Positions 17,481 to 26,488 of a stretch of 64,000 bases of DNA are shown here, one piece after another. The notes beneath the pieces are model-generated. The model searched no databases and was not told the origin of the DNA. It saw only the letters and a program-made list of their open reading frames with translations. Source of the stretch: Haladaptatus sp. ZSTT2 (GTDB taxonomy: Archaea; Halobacteriota; Halobacteria; Halobacteriales; Halococcaceae); assembly GCF_037081775.1 (NCBI RefSeq), contig NZ_JBAMHQ010000001.1, positions 248,001-312,000 of the forward strand. Reading direction: 5' to 3'. Numbering within the stretch: position 1 is the first letter of the stretch; each line of letters begins with the position of its first letter. A program made the position numbers and the translations under genes.

Positions 17481-17596
17481 GCGGTTCTTGTACCGCGGAA
17501 GACAGGCTCAAATCGGAGGTTCTGAACCTGTCCTGTAACCAACGCTTGTACCGCGGAAGACAGGTTCAAGCCGGAGGTTCCGTAACTGCCCTGTAA
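17463..17596 (+). repeat. Tandem 58-bp hairpin repeat over the operon's last stop codon
   Basis: The end of the OB-fold gene, GAACCTGTCCTGTAA (17466-17480), recurs at 17524-17538 and, degenerate, at 17582-17596, a period of exactly 58 bases. Copy 1 folds as a nested hairpin: TTTGAACCTGTC (17463-17474) pairs with 17501-17512 at 11 of 12 positions, and GCGGT (17481) with ACCGC (17492). Copy 2 pairs TGAACCTGTC (17523-17532) with GACAGGTTCA (17559-17568) perfectly but has lost the inner stem. Probable roles are transcript 3'-end formation or stability. Confidence 0.8.
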
Positions 17597-17652
17597 CCGT
17601 CTCGCACCCGACCTGACCGCTCTTTTTTGCCGTCTCCGGCCGTCTCTAGGTC

Positions 17653-18057
17653 ATGGAACCTCGACTCAGCCTCGTCACGCTCGGCGTTTCCCACCTCGAC
17701 CGCGCAATCGAATTTTACCGCGACGGGCTTGGGCTGCCTCTCGAAACTCGTGACCCAGACAGCGACGTGGCGTTTTTCACACTCGGGGCGACGAAACTTT
17801 CGCTGTACCCGCGCGAACTGCTCGCAGAGGACGTGACGGTGTCGCCCGACGGCGAAGGGTTTTCCGGAATTACGCTCGCACACAACGTGCGGTCTGCGCA
17901 AGCGGTCGATGCGCAACTCGAAGAAGCAATCGAGGCGGGCGCAACGCTCGTCAAACCCGGCCAAGAGGTGTTCTGGGGCGGCTATTCGGGCTACTTTGCC
18001 GACCCGGACGGGCACCTCTGGGAGGTTGCGTGGAACCCGTTTTTCGACATCGACTAG
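17653..18057 (+). CDS. VOC-family protein (glyoxalase/bleomycin-resistance fold)
   Basis: This encodes 134 residues forming one vicinal-oxygen-chelate module pair: a beta-alpha-beta-beta-beta start at SLVTLGVSHLDRAIEFYRDGL and the typical end DPDGHLWEVAWNP. Candidate metal ligands are His16 and the final Glu in LWEV. The family includes lyases, epimerases and binding proteins, and the substrate cannot be predicted. It stands alone downstream of the hairpin repeat. Confidence 0.75.
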   Translation: MEPRLSLVTLGVSHLDRAIEFYRDGLGLPLETRDPDSDVAFFTLGATKLSLYPRELLAEDVTVSPDGEGFSGITLAHNVRSAQAVDAQLEEAIEAGATLVKPGQEVFWGGYSGYFADPDGHLWEVAWNPFFDID

Positions 18058-18058
18058 C

Positions 18059-18526
18059 TCAGCGTGCGGGCTGGTGTGTCAGTTCGTAGTGGCCGAGTTC
18101 CGATTCGAGCCGGTCGAGGAACTGGTTGATGGAGACAGCGTGATTCCCCTCCGTCCGCGGGAACACATCGACCAACTCGTCGCCGTCGTACACGGCGAGA
18201 CACACCATGGGGAGGATGAGTTCGTTCGTGTCTTCGCCGGTGAACCAGTGTGATTCGTGTTCGGTGAAGTACGGGCGGAGGCTCATGTGATGGGAGTGTG
18301 CCCAGTTGTCGAACTCCGTGTAGGAGGCAAGGGCGCGTGCTGCCCGCTCGTCGGTATCGCGCTCTAACACGACGCGCATGGGCCACTTGTGGGTCTCTAT
18401 GTGTGTACCGTTCTCCCGTTCGAGTTCGTGGAGCCGCTCAAAGATACGCTCCTGTGAGCGGCGCGCTTCGTCCGGGGCTGGTGCTCTGTAAAACAGTTCG
18501 AGTCGTCGGGTGGGTAGGTTCTTCAT
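18059..18526 (-). CDS. Conserved haloarchaeal protein, function unknown
   Basis: This encodes 155 residues from the ATG at 18526; the longer frame to 18586 adds an unlikely N-terminus. The start RRLELFYRAPAPDEARRSQERIFERLHELE resembles a family of haloarchaeal proteins with a strand and an amphipathic helix that includes predicted helix-turn-helix regulators, but no clear recognition helix is seen here. A His/Trp-rich middle (FDNWAHSHHMSLRPYF) is unusual. It converges on the VOC gene with one base between them. The function is unassigned. Confidence 0.6.
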   Translation of the reverse strand: MKNLPTRRLELFYRAPAPDEARRSQERIFERLHELERENGTHIETHKWPMRVVLERDTDERAARALASYTEFDNWAHSHHMSLRPYFTEHESHWFTGEDTNELILPMVCLAVYDGDELVDVFPRTEGNHAVSINQFLDRLESELGHYELTHQPAR

Positions 18527-18630
18527 ACTGCGCTCCTGAAACCGGTGGTTCTTCGACGTTGGTTTGCAAATGGTAACACACCGCACGAATATGAAGATTT
18601 TTCTCCTCCAGCAGTCTATCCGTTCTGCTA

Positions 18631-19281
18631 TCAGCTTTCGTCGTCTTCGTCATCGACGGCGTCTAACTCCTCGCGTATCGTCTCCAGTTCTGACTCGATT
18701 TCCTCGTCTGCGAGAGCATCCTCTAGGTCGCGTACCGAGTCGTCCAGCTTTGTGTCTTCATCCGGCTCGACCGGGATGACGATGGGCTGGTCGCCAGTCG
18801 GGCTGCGTGGCGACTGGCGAGAGGCTGAGTCGCCTCGCGTCTCGGCCAATCGCTCGTCGATTTCGTCTCTGAGCGTGCGAGCTTCGGTGAGCAGCTTACG
18901 GGCTTCTGGATTCTCGGGGAGGGCACCCTCTTCGAGAGAGACTTGAATCTCGGTTAGCGCACGTTCGAGTCGGTCAATCGCATCTTGGCTCACGTCGCGG
19001 GCGCGAGTCGAGGCGTTTCGTGTCGATTCGGATGCGTCGAGGCTGCGGTTCGTGACGTGGATGACCTCTTGGACGAGTTCGAGCGCCCGGATGTTCGCTT
19101 CGAGGACGGCAATCGCGGTTGGAATCGCATACTCATCGGTAAACGAGAGGAGTCGGCGCGGTGATGGGGGACGGGGCAGCCCACGGCGCGTGGTCGGTTC
19201 GAGCGCGGTTCTGAGTTCTGCAAGCGTCGCTTCGAGGTCGTCGATCAACGGGGAGACCTCATCGCGCGCGTCGTGTGACAT
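18631..19281 (-). CDS. Acidic coiled-coil protein, conserved in haloarchaea
   Basis: This encodes 216 residues; ATG 19281 is chosen because it directly precedes the conserved helical part. The sequence is almost entirely helical with heptad-like Leu spacing (SPLIDDLEATLAELRTAL, LEANIRALELVQEVI, ERALTEIQVSL) and a very acidic C-terminus. It has no signal peptide or membrane segment and no enzymatic motif. It is divergent from the gene at 19387 across about 100 bases. It could act as a structural or partner protein; the function is unknown. Confidence 0.6.
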   Translation of the reverse strand: MSHDARDEVSPLIDDLEATLAELRTALEPTTRRGLPRPPSPRRLLSFTDEYAIPTAIAVLEANIRALELVQEVIHVTNRSLDASESTRNASTRARDVSQDAIDRLERALTEIQVSLEEGALPENPEARKLLTEARTLRDEIDERLAETRGDSASRQSPRSPTGDQPIVIPVEPDEDTKLDDSVRDLEDALADEEIESELETIREELDAVDDEDDES

Positions 19282-19386
19282 ACCCTCACATATGGTGTGC
19301 ACATGGAAAAAGGTGACAACTCGGAGAATCGCTCCTGAAACGCTCCCACAATCTTTATTAGCAACTAATTCCACTTAATATGAAAG

Positions 19387-20079
19387 ATGCCGGGAGAGGG
19401 AGGAACTGGTCTGACGGAGACGACGGCCATCACGCAGGCACTTGCCGCGCTAAAGCGCAGAGGGAGCAGCATTTTGCTCGTCGGTTCTGGGTGTGACAGC
19501 GCCCACCACCACGCGTGTCAGCGCTTGCTGGGTGACGATCCCACAGCATCCCGTCGCAGACTGTTCGTATTCACAGACAGCCCGATTGATGTAGACCGCC
19601 GCCTCCCAAGTGGAAACTGGGGACCAGATTCGCTCAAGGTGATCAATTCCGCGGTGCTCACCCGGAGTGCCAGCGCGGCGACCGCGAACACCGCCACGTC
19701 CGTTCCGACGACGACGGTTGACGAGCGCGACCTAGCTGGCCTCGGTCGCGCCATCTCTGCGGACATCGAAACGTTCGAGCTGCTCTCCGATGGCCTCGAC
19801 CCGGCCGAACTTCGCCTGTGTGTCGACTCGCTCGTCCCGCTGCTCGCGGACCACGACGACGAATCCGTCTTCTCGTTTCTCCACGCGCTCGAAGGCGAAC
19901 TCCACCGCGTGAGCGGCATGGGCCACTTCCACCTGCCACTCGCCTACGACTCTGAAGCCGTCCAACTCATCGAACCGCTGTTCGACGCCGTCATCGAGAC
20001 GCGCTGTGAAGGCGACGACGAATACCAGCGCTGGCACTTAGAAGACGGCAGCCTCACGACCGACTGGCTCGCGCTGTAA
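19387..20079 (+). CDS. Haloarchaeal RecA/P-loop-like sensor protein (DUF7504-like)
   Basis: This encodes 230 residues. The N-terminal half (ALKRRGSSILLVGSG, then RLFVFTDSP) looks like a degenerate nucleotide-binding fold lacking a proper Walker A Lys. The C-terminal part (ELRLCVDSLVPLLADHDDESVFSFLHAL, then GMGHFHLPLAYDS) is typical of a haloarchaeal family linked to signal output, annotated as DUF7504. A TATA-like TTTATTAG lies about 32 bases before the ATG. It is probably cytoplasmic and regulatory, but this is inferred from family resemblance only. Confidence 0.55.
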   Translation: MPGEGGTGLTETTAITQALAALKRRGSSILLVGSGCDSAHHHACQRLLGDDPTASRRRLFVFTDSPIDVDRRLPSGNWGPDSLKVINSAVLTRSASAATANTATSVPTTTVDERDLAGLGRAISADIETFELLSDGLDPAELRLCVDSLVPLLADHDDESVFSFLHALEGELHRVSGMGHFHLPLAYDSEAVQLIEPLFDAVIETRCEGDDEYQRWHLEDGSLTTDWLAL

Positions 20080-20159
20080 TCACTCCGGTTCCGTTCTCCA
20101 ACTCACTATCGCGTTGAGCGAACGCGCTCTGTGTCGGTACCTCCAACACGCCAGTGCAC

Positions 20160-20612
20160 TCAGTCGAACTCGTCGAAGCCTTGCAGCGAGAACTCTTCTG
20201 GTTGGTAACCTGCCCGGTCTACGACGGCGTCGGAGACGAAAATCGGGCAGTCTGCGCGCAGTGCGATGGCGATGGCGTCACTCGGGCGGGCGTCGAAGAC
20301 GAGTTCGCGACCCTCGCCGCCGACGTACTGTTCTGCGTCGATTTTCGCAAAAAAGGTGCCATCCGCGAGGTCGTCGATGCGGACCTGGTCGATTGCACCG
20401 CCGAACTCTGCGACCATGTCCACGAGGAGGTCGTGGGTAAGCGGGCGCTCGAACTGCCGCCCGCGCATGGCGAGTTGCATCGACTGCGCTTGGTCTGCAC
20501 TCACGTAAATCGGGAGCAGTTCGCCTCTCACTTCGAGGACCACCGCAGGTGCGCCGGAACCTTCGTTCCCCACACTGACCCCGACGCCCCGAACGACGGC
20601 TCGATGAGTCAT
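20160..20612 (-). CDS. Bifunctional nuclease family protein (DUF151)
   Basis: This encodes 150 residues from ATG 20612. The DUF151 core is clear: VVLEVRGELLPIYVSADQAQSMQLAM and the signature ARPSDAIAIALRADCPIFV. Plant and bacterial members have reported nuclease activity, and the fold is shared with factors that bind at protein complexes. In archaea the role is not established. It is a single gene with its own promoter region of about 120 bases. Confidence 0.8.
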   Translation of the reverse strand: MTHRAVVRGVGVSVGNEGSGAPAVVLEVRGELLPIYVSADQAQSMQLAMRGRQFERPLTHDLLVDMVAEFGGAIDQVRIDDLADGTFFAKIDAEQYVGGEGRELVFDARPSDAIAIALRADCPIFVSDAVVDRAGYQPEEFSLQGFDEFD

Positions 20613-20732
20613 ATCTCGTGATACGACGCCCACCGTCAAAAGCGATAGTGGTGCCAGTAACTGACGCCCGCTCTCGGCACGAAGACCGTTGAAGCCGGTT
20701 GGAATCTGGTGCGCCGATAGCCGTCGGAATCG

Positions 20733-22046
20733 TTACACGCTGTCGCTGAACACGTTTTCCGTGCCAATCACGCCTGCCTGTCCAGCGGCGACGAGTCCAG
20801 CACCAACGAGAACGAGCCCCGCGGCCACGCCGAAGGTGACGGTGTACCCCATTGAATCCGCGAGCGCGCCTCCGAGGGCGCTCCCGATGCCGCCGCCGAC
20901 ACTCGACAGGGCGGTGTACGCGCCGAGTGCCTCTCCCCGTACCGCTGGCGGGGCGAGTCGCGTGACGATACTGGTCGCGGTGACGGCGATTATCGCCCAC
21001 GTGACGCCGATGATGGCGAACAGCGCGAGCAGCCCCGAGAAACCGGCCAGCGCACCGATACCGCCGACGAGCGCCACGCCGGGAAAGAGGAGGGTGCGCG
21101 CGCCGAGGGCGCTCGTCTGCAGCCGATGGGACTCCCACTTGGTGGCGAGTTTCCCTACCCGGCCGTAGAACACTGCAGACCCGGCGCTGTTCACGACGAA
21201 CAGGATGAAAATTTGGTCGGTCGAGTAGTGAAGGCCGGTGAGGTACGCCGGGAGCGGCCCGAAGTACACGGAAAAGCCAATGAAGAAAACGACGGCGGCG
21301 AACAGGTACGTCCCGAGCGCGGAGGTCCCTCGGTTAGAAAAGCGGCGTGCGTTGAACGACGCCAACCCCCAGTAGATGCGAGAGGGGCCATAAGGAATTG
21401 CACGAACGTACCGACCGGCCCCCCACCCGCCGCGTCCGAGGGTTCGATAGACGCGAAGAAACCGGTCACGGCTCACCATCGAGGGTTCTGGGTACCAGTG
21501 ACGAGCGAGCAGAAACGCGACGAACGTCGTGGCCGCGATGACCGAGAAAAACAGTTGCTGGGCTTCGACCTGTGAAAGTCGGCTGCCGGCGAGCGCCATC
21601 CAGCCGGCTCCGGTGACGAGTCCGAGGAGCCAGCCGAAGCCCTGTACTTCGTTTAACCGGGCGATGCGGTCGTCCCATTCGATGTCGGGGACGCCGTCTA
21701 CGACAATGAGGTTGAGTACCGGGGCCGCCGCGGCGACAACGAACCAGAGGGCAGCGTTCGCGACCAGCAGCAGCCACGGTTCGGTGATGAGTGGCACGAC
21801 GGCGAGGACGAGGGCCGTGGCGGCGAGCGCGACGAGAACGAACGGCCGCCGCCGCCCGGTTCGGGTGGCGAGTCGTCCCCAGAGCAGGGCCCCCGGGACG
21901 CCGGCAAACGCGGCGGTTGAGGCCATCAAGCCGACGAGGAGTGCGTTGCTCCCGAGTGCGAGCGCGTACAGCGGAATCAACAGTGATGCGGCTCCGACTG
22001 CGGCGTAGCCCAGCCCCCACGCGTAGAGCCAACGGTCGTCGGTCAT
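20733..22046 (-). CDS. Major facilitator superfamily transporter
   Basis: This encodes 437 residues with twelve predicted membrane helices. The loop 2-3 motif is GALLWGRLATRTGRRRP, and the second half has the related GRVGKLATKWESHRL. The substrate is not predictable; the long polar segment between helices 6 and 7 (residues 190-240) is normal for this family. It is divergent from the YbaK-type gene across about 200 bases, in which no further gene or repeat was seen. Confidence 0.8.
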   Translation of the reverse strand: MTDDRWLYAWGLGYAAVGAASLLIPLYALALGSNALLVGLMASTAAFAGVPGALLWGRLATRTGRRRPFVLVALAATALVLAVVPLITEPWLLLVANAALWFVVAAAAPVLNLIVVDGVPDIEWDDRIARLNEVQGFGWLLGLVTGAGWMALAGSRLSQVEAQQLFFSVIAATTFVAFLLARHWYPEPSMVSRDRFLRVYRTLGRGGWGAGRYVRAIPYGPSRIYWGLASFNARRFSNRGTSALGTYLFAAVVFFIGFSVYFGPLPAYLTGLHYSTDQIFILFVVNSAGSAVFYGRVGKLATKWESHRLQTSALGARTLLFPGVALVGGIGALAGFSGLLALFAIIGVTWAIIAVTATSIVTRLAPPAVRGEALGAYTALSSVGGGIGSALGGALADSMGYTVTFGVAAGLVLVGAGLVAAGQAGVIGTENVFSDSV

Positions 22047-22245
22047 AGTGGTATTGACACAGACAGTCCACTTTGCTTTACTGAAGTGACCATACGCTGG
22101 AACTGGACGCAGCGCGCGCTGAACGGTCTCGCAAAATACGAACCCAGAATCGCGGAGGTTACGTCAGCCGACTGTCCCTGAGTCGTTCGGGTAGTCACTG
22201 CCGACACACCAGCACATATGGTGATTCAATCGAAAGTCGGTCGAT

Positions 22246-22722
22246 ATGCACGAACGCGCCTCCCAGTTCGCGGCTCGCGCCGCAGAAGAGTACGGGTTCG
22301 AGGTTGATGTTCACGAGTTCCCTGAGGGGACGAAAACCGCAGCAGATGCCGCAGACGCCATTGGCTGTGCCGTTGCCCAGATTGCAAGCAGTATCGCCGT
22401 CATCGCAGACGGCGACCTCATCGTCGTCGTCACGTCCGGCGCAAACCGGGTTGATTTCGAAAAAGTCGCTGACTTACAGGAAGTTCCAGAAGGGACAGTC
22501 AGGATGGCAAATGCAGACGAGATAAAGGAGACGCTTGGCTGGTCTATCGGTGGCGTGCCGCCGTTTTGCCATTCGACGCGCGTTCCGGTGTATCTCGATG
22601 AGACGTTGCTCAGCCACGACCAGGTGTGGGCAGCGGCGGGGACGCCACAGACGGTGTTTCCAATCGACCCGGACACGCTGACGTCGTTTTCTGAGGCCAC
22701 AGTCGCGGACGTTCGAACGTAG
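22246..22722 (+). CDS. YbaK/ProX-type aminoacyl-tRNA deacylase
   Basis: This encodes 158 residues, the length of single-domain trans-editing enzymes. It has FPEGTKTAADAADAIGC near the N-terminus, the conserved Lys in NRVDFEKVADL and the GWSIGGVPPFCHS loop that shapes the active site. These proteins hydrolyse mischarged tRNA (for example Cys- or Ala-tRNAPro) in the cytoplasm. The exact substrate is unknown. It lies 47 bases before the acetate-CoA ligase gene and may be co-transcribed. Confidence 0.82.
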   Translation: MHERASQFAARAAEEYGFEVDVHEFPEGTKTAADAADAIGCAVAQIASSIAVIADGDLIVVVTSGANRVDFEKVADLQEVPEGTVRMANADEIKETLGWSIGGVPPFCHSTRVPVYLDETLLSHDQVWAAAGTPQTVFPIDPDTLTSFSEATVADVRT

Positions 22723-22769
22723 TCACCACCTGCGCTTATCTGTCCGGGCGTCAAATTCCCAACCACTAG

Positions 22770-24863
22770 ATGGGAACGCTATCGACACTGTTTGCACCCG
22801 AGCGAATCGCGGTGGTTGGTGCGACCGAGCGCACCGGGTCAGTCGGCCGTGCCATCACCGAAAACTTGCTCGCAGACTTTAGCGGCGAGACCATCCCGGT
22901 CAACCCGCGCGCCGACACCGTCTGCGGCGTGGAAAGTTACGAGAGCATCGCAACCGTCCCCGGAATAATCGACCTCGCCGTCGTCGTCGTGCCGCCGACC
23001 ATCGCCGTCGAGGTGGTGAGAGAGGCGGCGACGGCGGGTGTCGAGAACGTCGTCGTCATCACGGCGGGCTTCTCTGAGACCGGCGGCGAGGGTGCGGCGC
23101 GCGAGCAAGAACTCACGGCCGTCGCGGACGAGTTCGACCTCAACCTCGTTGGCCCGAACAGCCTCGGTATCATCTCGACCGGTGTGGGGATGAACGCCAC
23201 CTTCGGTCCGGATAACGCGCTTCCCGGCTCTATCTCGTTTATGAGTCAATCGGGGGCGTTCATCACGGCCGTTCTCGACTGGGCGAACGACCGCGACATC
23301 GGCTTTCGCGACGTGGTTTCACTCGGCAACAAAGCCGTCCTCTCGGAGGCGGATTTCATCCGCGAGTGGGGCGACGACGAGGGGACGGAGGTCATCATGG
23401 GCTACTTAGAAGCCATCGAAGACGGCGAGGGGTTCATCGAGGCGGCCCGCGAGGTGACCAAAGACACGCCAATCGTCCTCGTGAAATCGGGGCGTACCGA
23501 GGCGGGGGCGCGCGCGGCCTCCTCGCACACCGGCGCAATCGCCGGCAGCGAGCGAGCCTACAAAACCGGCCTCGAACAGGCTGGCGTCCTCCGCGTCGAG
23601 ACGGTTCAAGACCTGTTCGACTTTGCGGGGATATTGAATGGTCAACCGCTCCCCGAACGCGGAGACGTAGCGATTGTCACGAATGCTGGCGGCCCCGGCG
23701 TGATGACGACCGACGCGGTGGGGGACTCCTCGCTCTCGCTTGCCTCGTTCTCACAGGAGACGCTCGCTGCGCTCACAGAGACGATGCCCGAAGAAGCGAA
23801 CATCCACAACCCAATCGACGTGATTGGCGACGCCGATATCGAGCGCTTCGAGACGGCTATCGACCACGCGCTCGCAGACGACCGTGTCGGCTGTGCAGTG
23901 CTCTTGACGTGCCCAACGGCCGTCCTCGATTTCGACGCGTTCGCAGAGCGCGTCGTCGCCCTGCAAGCAGAACACGAGACGCCGATGGCTGTGTGTCTCA
24001 TGGGCGGCGATTCGACGCGCGAAGCCGCCACGCGGCTGAACAGCGCGGGAATTCCGACCTACTTCGACCCGGCGCGCGCCGTTCGCAGTCTCGACGTGCT
24101 CTGGTCGTACAAACAGATTCGAGAGCGCGAGTACGTGCCACCGAAATCGTTCGATGTAGACCGCGAGCGCGCCCGCGAACTCCTCGATGCAGCGGCCGAA
24201 CGCGGCCAGCCACAACTCGGCGTCGAAGCCTTAGACCTGCTCTCAGCCTACGGGATTCAGACGCCGACGGGGACAGTCGTAGACTCGCCCGCAGACGCCG
24301 TCTCCGCCGCACAGGACATCGGTGACCCGGAAGTCGTCATGAAAATCGTCAGCCCGGACATCCCACACAAATCCGACATCGGCGGCGTGAAAGTCGGCGT
24401 CCCGCTCGAAGACGTGTACGACGCCTACGAAGACCTCATCACTCGCGCACGGGAGTATCAACCCGACGCGACGATTCTTGGGGTCCAAGTCCAAGAGCTG
24501 GTGGCCCGTGCGGAGGCGACCGAAACCATCGTCGGGATGAACCGCGACCCGCAGTTCGGCCCGCTCGTCATGTTCGGGCTTGGCGGTATCTTCGTGGAAG
24601 TCTTAGAAGACGCCACTTTCCGTGTCGCCCCCGTGAGCGAGCGCGACGCGACGTCGATGCTCGATGAAATCAAGACTGCACCGCTCCTGCGTGGGGCCCG
24701 CGGTCGCAAACCCGTAGACCAGCAGGCGCTCGCAGAGACCATCCAGCGGCTCTCACAGCTCGTGACCGACTTCCCCGAGATTCTCGAACTCGACATCAAC
24801 CCGCTGCTCGCCACGCCCGAGGGGGCAACGGCACTCGACCTCAGACTCACTATCGACCAATGA
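22770..24863 (+). CDS. acd: Acetate-CoA ligase (ADP-forming), fused alpha-beta
   Basis: This encodes 697 residues: CoA-binding domain (about 1-130), ligase-CoA domain (150-290), a third alpha domain to about 455, then an ATP-grasp beta domain (465-697). The phosphohistidine is His253 in SSHTGAIAG, and the ATP-grasp start HKSDIGGVKVGV is present. The enzyme makes ATP and acetate from acetyl-CoA, ADP and phosphate, the standard haloarchaeal route without acetyl phosphate. It overlaps the next gene by ATGA. Confidence 0.9.
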   Translation: MGTLSTLFAPERIAVVGATERTGSVGRAITENLLADFSGETIPVNPRADTVCGVESYESIATVPGIIDLAVVVVPPTIAVEVVREAATAGVENVVVITAGFSETGGEGAAREQELTAVADEFDLNLVGPNSLGIISTGVGMNATFGPDNALPGSISFMSQSGAFITAVLDWANDRDIGFRDVVSLGNKAVLSEADFIREWGDDEGTEVIMGYLEAIEDGEGFIEAAREVTKDTPIVLVKSGRTEAGARAASSHTGAIAGSERAYKTGLEQAGVLRVETVQDLFDFAGILNGQPLPERGDVAIVTNAGGPGVMTTDAVGDSSLSLASFSQETLAALTETMPEEANIHNPIDVIGDADIERFETAIDHALADDRVGCAVLLTCPTAVLDFDAFAERVVALQAEHETPMAVCLMGGDSTREAATRLNSAGIPTYFDPARAVRSLDVLWSYKQIREREYVPPKSFDVDRERARELLDAAAERGQPQLGVEALDLLSAYGIQTPTGTVVDSPADAVSAAQDIGDPEVVMKIVSPDIPHKSDIGGVKVGVPLEDVYDAYEDLITRAREYQPDATILGVQVQELVARAEATETIVGMNRDPQFGPLVMFGLGGIFVEVLEDATFRVAPVSERDATSMLDEIKTAPLLRGARGRKPVDQQALAETIQRLSQLVTDFPEILELDINPLLATPEGATALDLRLTIDQ

Positions 24864-25918
24864 ACACACTGCTCATCACGTCAACCGAAGAAAGCACCGG
24901 CAAGACGGCCATCGCCCTCGCGCTCGCGACGCTCGCGTCCGCACAGGGCACGGCCGTTGGCTACATGAAACCCAAAGGCACGCGCCTCCAGTCGAACGTC
25001 GGGAAGATTCTCGACGAAGACCCGATGCTCGCCCGCGACCTGCTCGATTCCGCGGACGACGTAGCGGAGATGGAACCAATCGTCTATTCACCGACGTTCA
25101 TCGAGAACGCCATCCGTGGGCGAGAAGACCCGAGCGCACTCAGAGACCGCGTCGCAGAGAACTTCGCCCACCTTGCCACAGACCGCGACCTGATGGTCGT
25201 CGAAGGCGGGGGAAGCTACACGACCGGCGGTATCATCGAACTGACCGACGCCGACGTGGCGGACCTCCTCGACGCGAACGTGCTGTTGCTTGCAACCTAC
25301 AGCGAACCGGGCGACGTAGACGACGTACTCGCTGCAGCCGAGAGCTTTGGTGACCGACTCGGCGGCGTCCTGTTCAACGCCGTCAAGGACGCAGATTACG
25401 ACCGCGTCTCGACGGACGTGGTGCCGTTTCTCGAAGGCCGTGGGATTCCCGTCTACGGCGTCCTCCCGCGAAAGCGTGAACTCGCCGGGCTCACCGTGGC
25501 CGACCTCGCCAAGGAACTCGGCGCACAGGTCGTGACGCCAGACGTGCCGACCGACGGCTACATCGAGCGGTTCGCCGTCGGTGCGATGGGCGCGGAAGCC
25601 GCGCTGAGCCAGTTCCGGCGGACGAAAGCGGCGGCGATGATTACCGGCGGCGACCGCACCGACATCCAGACGGCGGCGCTCGAAGCGCCGGGCATCATGT
25701 GTCTGTTGTTGACCGGTGGCTTCCAGCCACCGGGGGCGGTCGTTGGCAAGGCCGCAGAACGTGGGGTACCAATCTTGCTCATGCAGACGGACACGATGAC
25801 GACCATCGAGCGCGCAGAAGACGTGATTCGCTCCGGGCGCACCCGCGACGAGGAAACCGTCGCGTCGATGCGCCACCTACTCTCGACACACGCAGACGTA
25901 GACGCAATGCTTCGGTGA
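24860..25918 (+). CDS. BioD-like P-loop plus DRTGG-domain protein (misnamed phosphotransacetylase)
   Basis: This encodes 352 residues. The N-terminus is a dethiobiotin-synthetase-like P-loop fold (ITSTEESTGKTAIALALA) with VVEGGGSYTTGG as the second loop. The C-terminus is a DRTGG domain (TGGDRTDIQTAAL) often found with CBS or Pta modules. The catalytic PTA/PTB domain is absent, so it cannot make acetyl phosphate by itself. Its start overlaps the ADP-forming ligase stop, which suggests a regulatory or accessory role in acyl-CoA/acetate exchange; that role is inferred. Confidence 0.75.
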   Translation: MNTLLITSTEESTGKTAIALALATLASAQGTAVGYMKPKGTRLQSNVGKILDEDPMLARDLLDSADDVAEMEPIVYSPTFIENAIRGREDPSALRDRVAENFAHLATDRDLMVVEGGGSYTTGGIIELTDADVADLLDANVLLLATYSEPGDVDDVLAAAESFGDRLGGVLFNAVKDADYDRVSTDVVPFLEGRGIPVYGVLPRKRELAGLTVADLAKELGAQVVTPDVPTDGYIERFAVGAMGAEAALSQFRRTKAAAMITGGDRTDIQTAALEAPGIMCLLLTGGFQPPGAVVGKAAERGVPILLMQTDTMTTIERAEDVIRSGRTRDEETVASMRHLLSTHADVDAMLR

Positions 25919-25924
25919 GGAGAG

Positions 25925-26365
25925 CTATTCGGTTTCGCCCGCCGGAACCGCCAACACCGGAATCTGTGAGTGTGAGAGCACGCGCGTCGTCGTACTGCCG
26001 AGCAGTTGTTCGATGCCTCGTGCGCCGTAGGTTCCCATGACGATGAGGTCCACGTCGGCACGCTCTGCCGCAGAGACGATGGCCTCGTTGATGTGAATGC
26101 CGCGGACGATTTCTGTGGTCGCCTCGACGCCCGCCTCCTGAGCCGCGTCAGCGATTTCTCCGACGGCTTGCTCGCCCGCTTCGGTGAACGCTTTGAGCAT
26201 GTCGCTGAGTTTCTGTGAACTGAACAACAGTGTGGCTGCGCTTTCGTCTACGACGTACACGACGTGGAGGCTCGCACCGGTTTCGGTTGCGAGGTCGATG
26301 GCGTACGTGCCCGCTCTTCGGGCGGCGTCGCTTCCGTCAGTCGGCACGAGAATCACGTCATACAT
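25925..26365 (-). CDS. Universal stress protein
   Basis: This encodes 146 residues of a single UspA domain. It starts with the strand YDVILVPTDGSDAARRA and ends with the ATP-binding pattern GTYGARGIEQLLGSTT, so it is the nucleotide-binding type. It is cytoplasmic. It converges with the BioD/DRTGG gene 6 bases away and is divergent from a second UspA gene at 26489. Confidence 0.85.
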   Translation of the reverse strand: MYDVILVPTDGSDAARRAGTYAIDLATETGASLHVVYVVDESAATLLFSSQKLSDMLKAFTEAGEQAVGEIADAAQEAGVEATTEIVRGIHINEAIVSAAERADVDLIVMGTYGARGIEQLLGSTTTRVLSHSQIPVLAVPAGETE

Positions 26366-26488
26366 ACCGTAGTGTACGAGGGAGAGAACTAAAAGATACG
26401 ACGGTGAAACGGTCCCAGGAGATGGGAACTGGCGCGTGCCTTAAGCCCAAAACCGCCCTTTTTACACACGAGAAGTGAGGGGAGATTC

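Noticed and set aside
17463-17596. Tandem repeat as a CRISPR array
   Set aside because: The units are adjacent without variable spacers, only about two copies exist, and the repeat includes the end of a gene.
24860-25918. Phosphotransacetylase as function of the acd partner
   Set aside because: The PTA/PTB catalytic domain is missing; only BioD-like and DRTGG parts are present.
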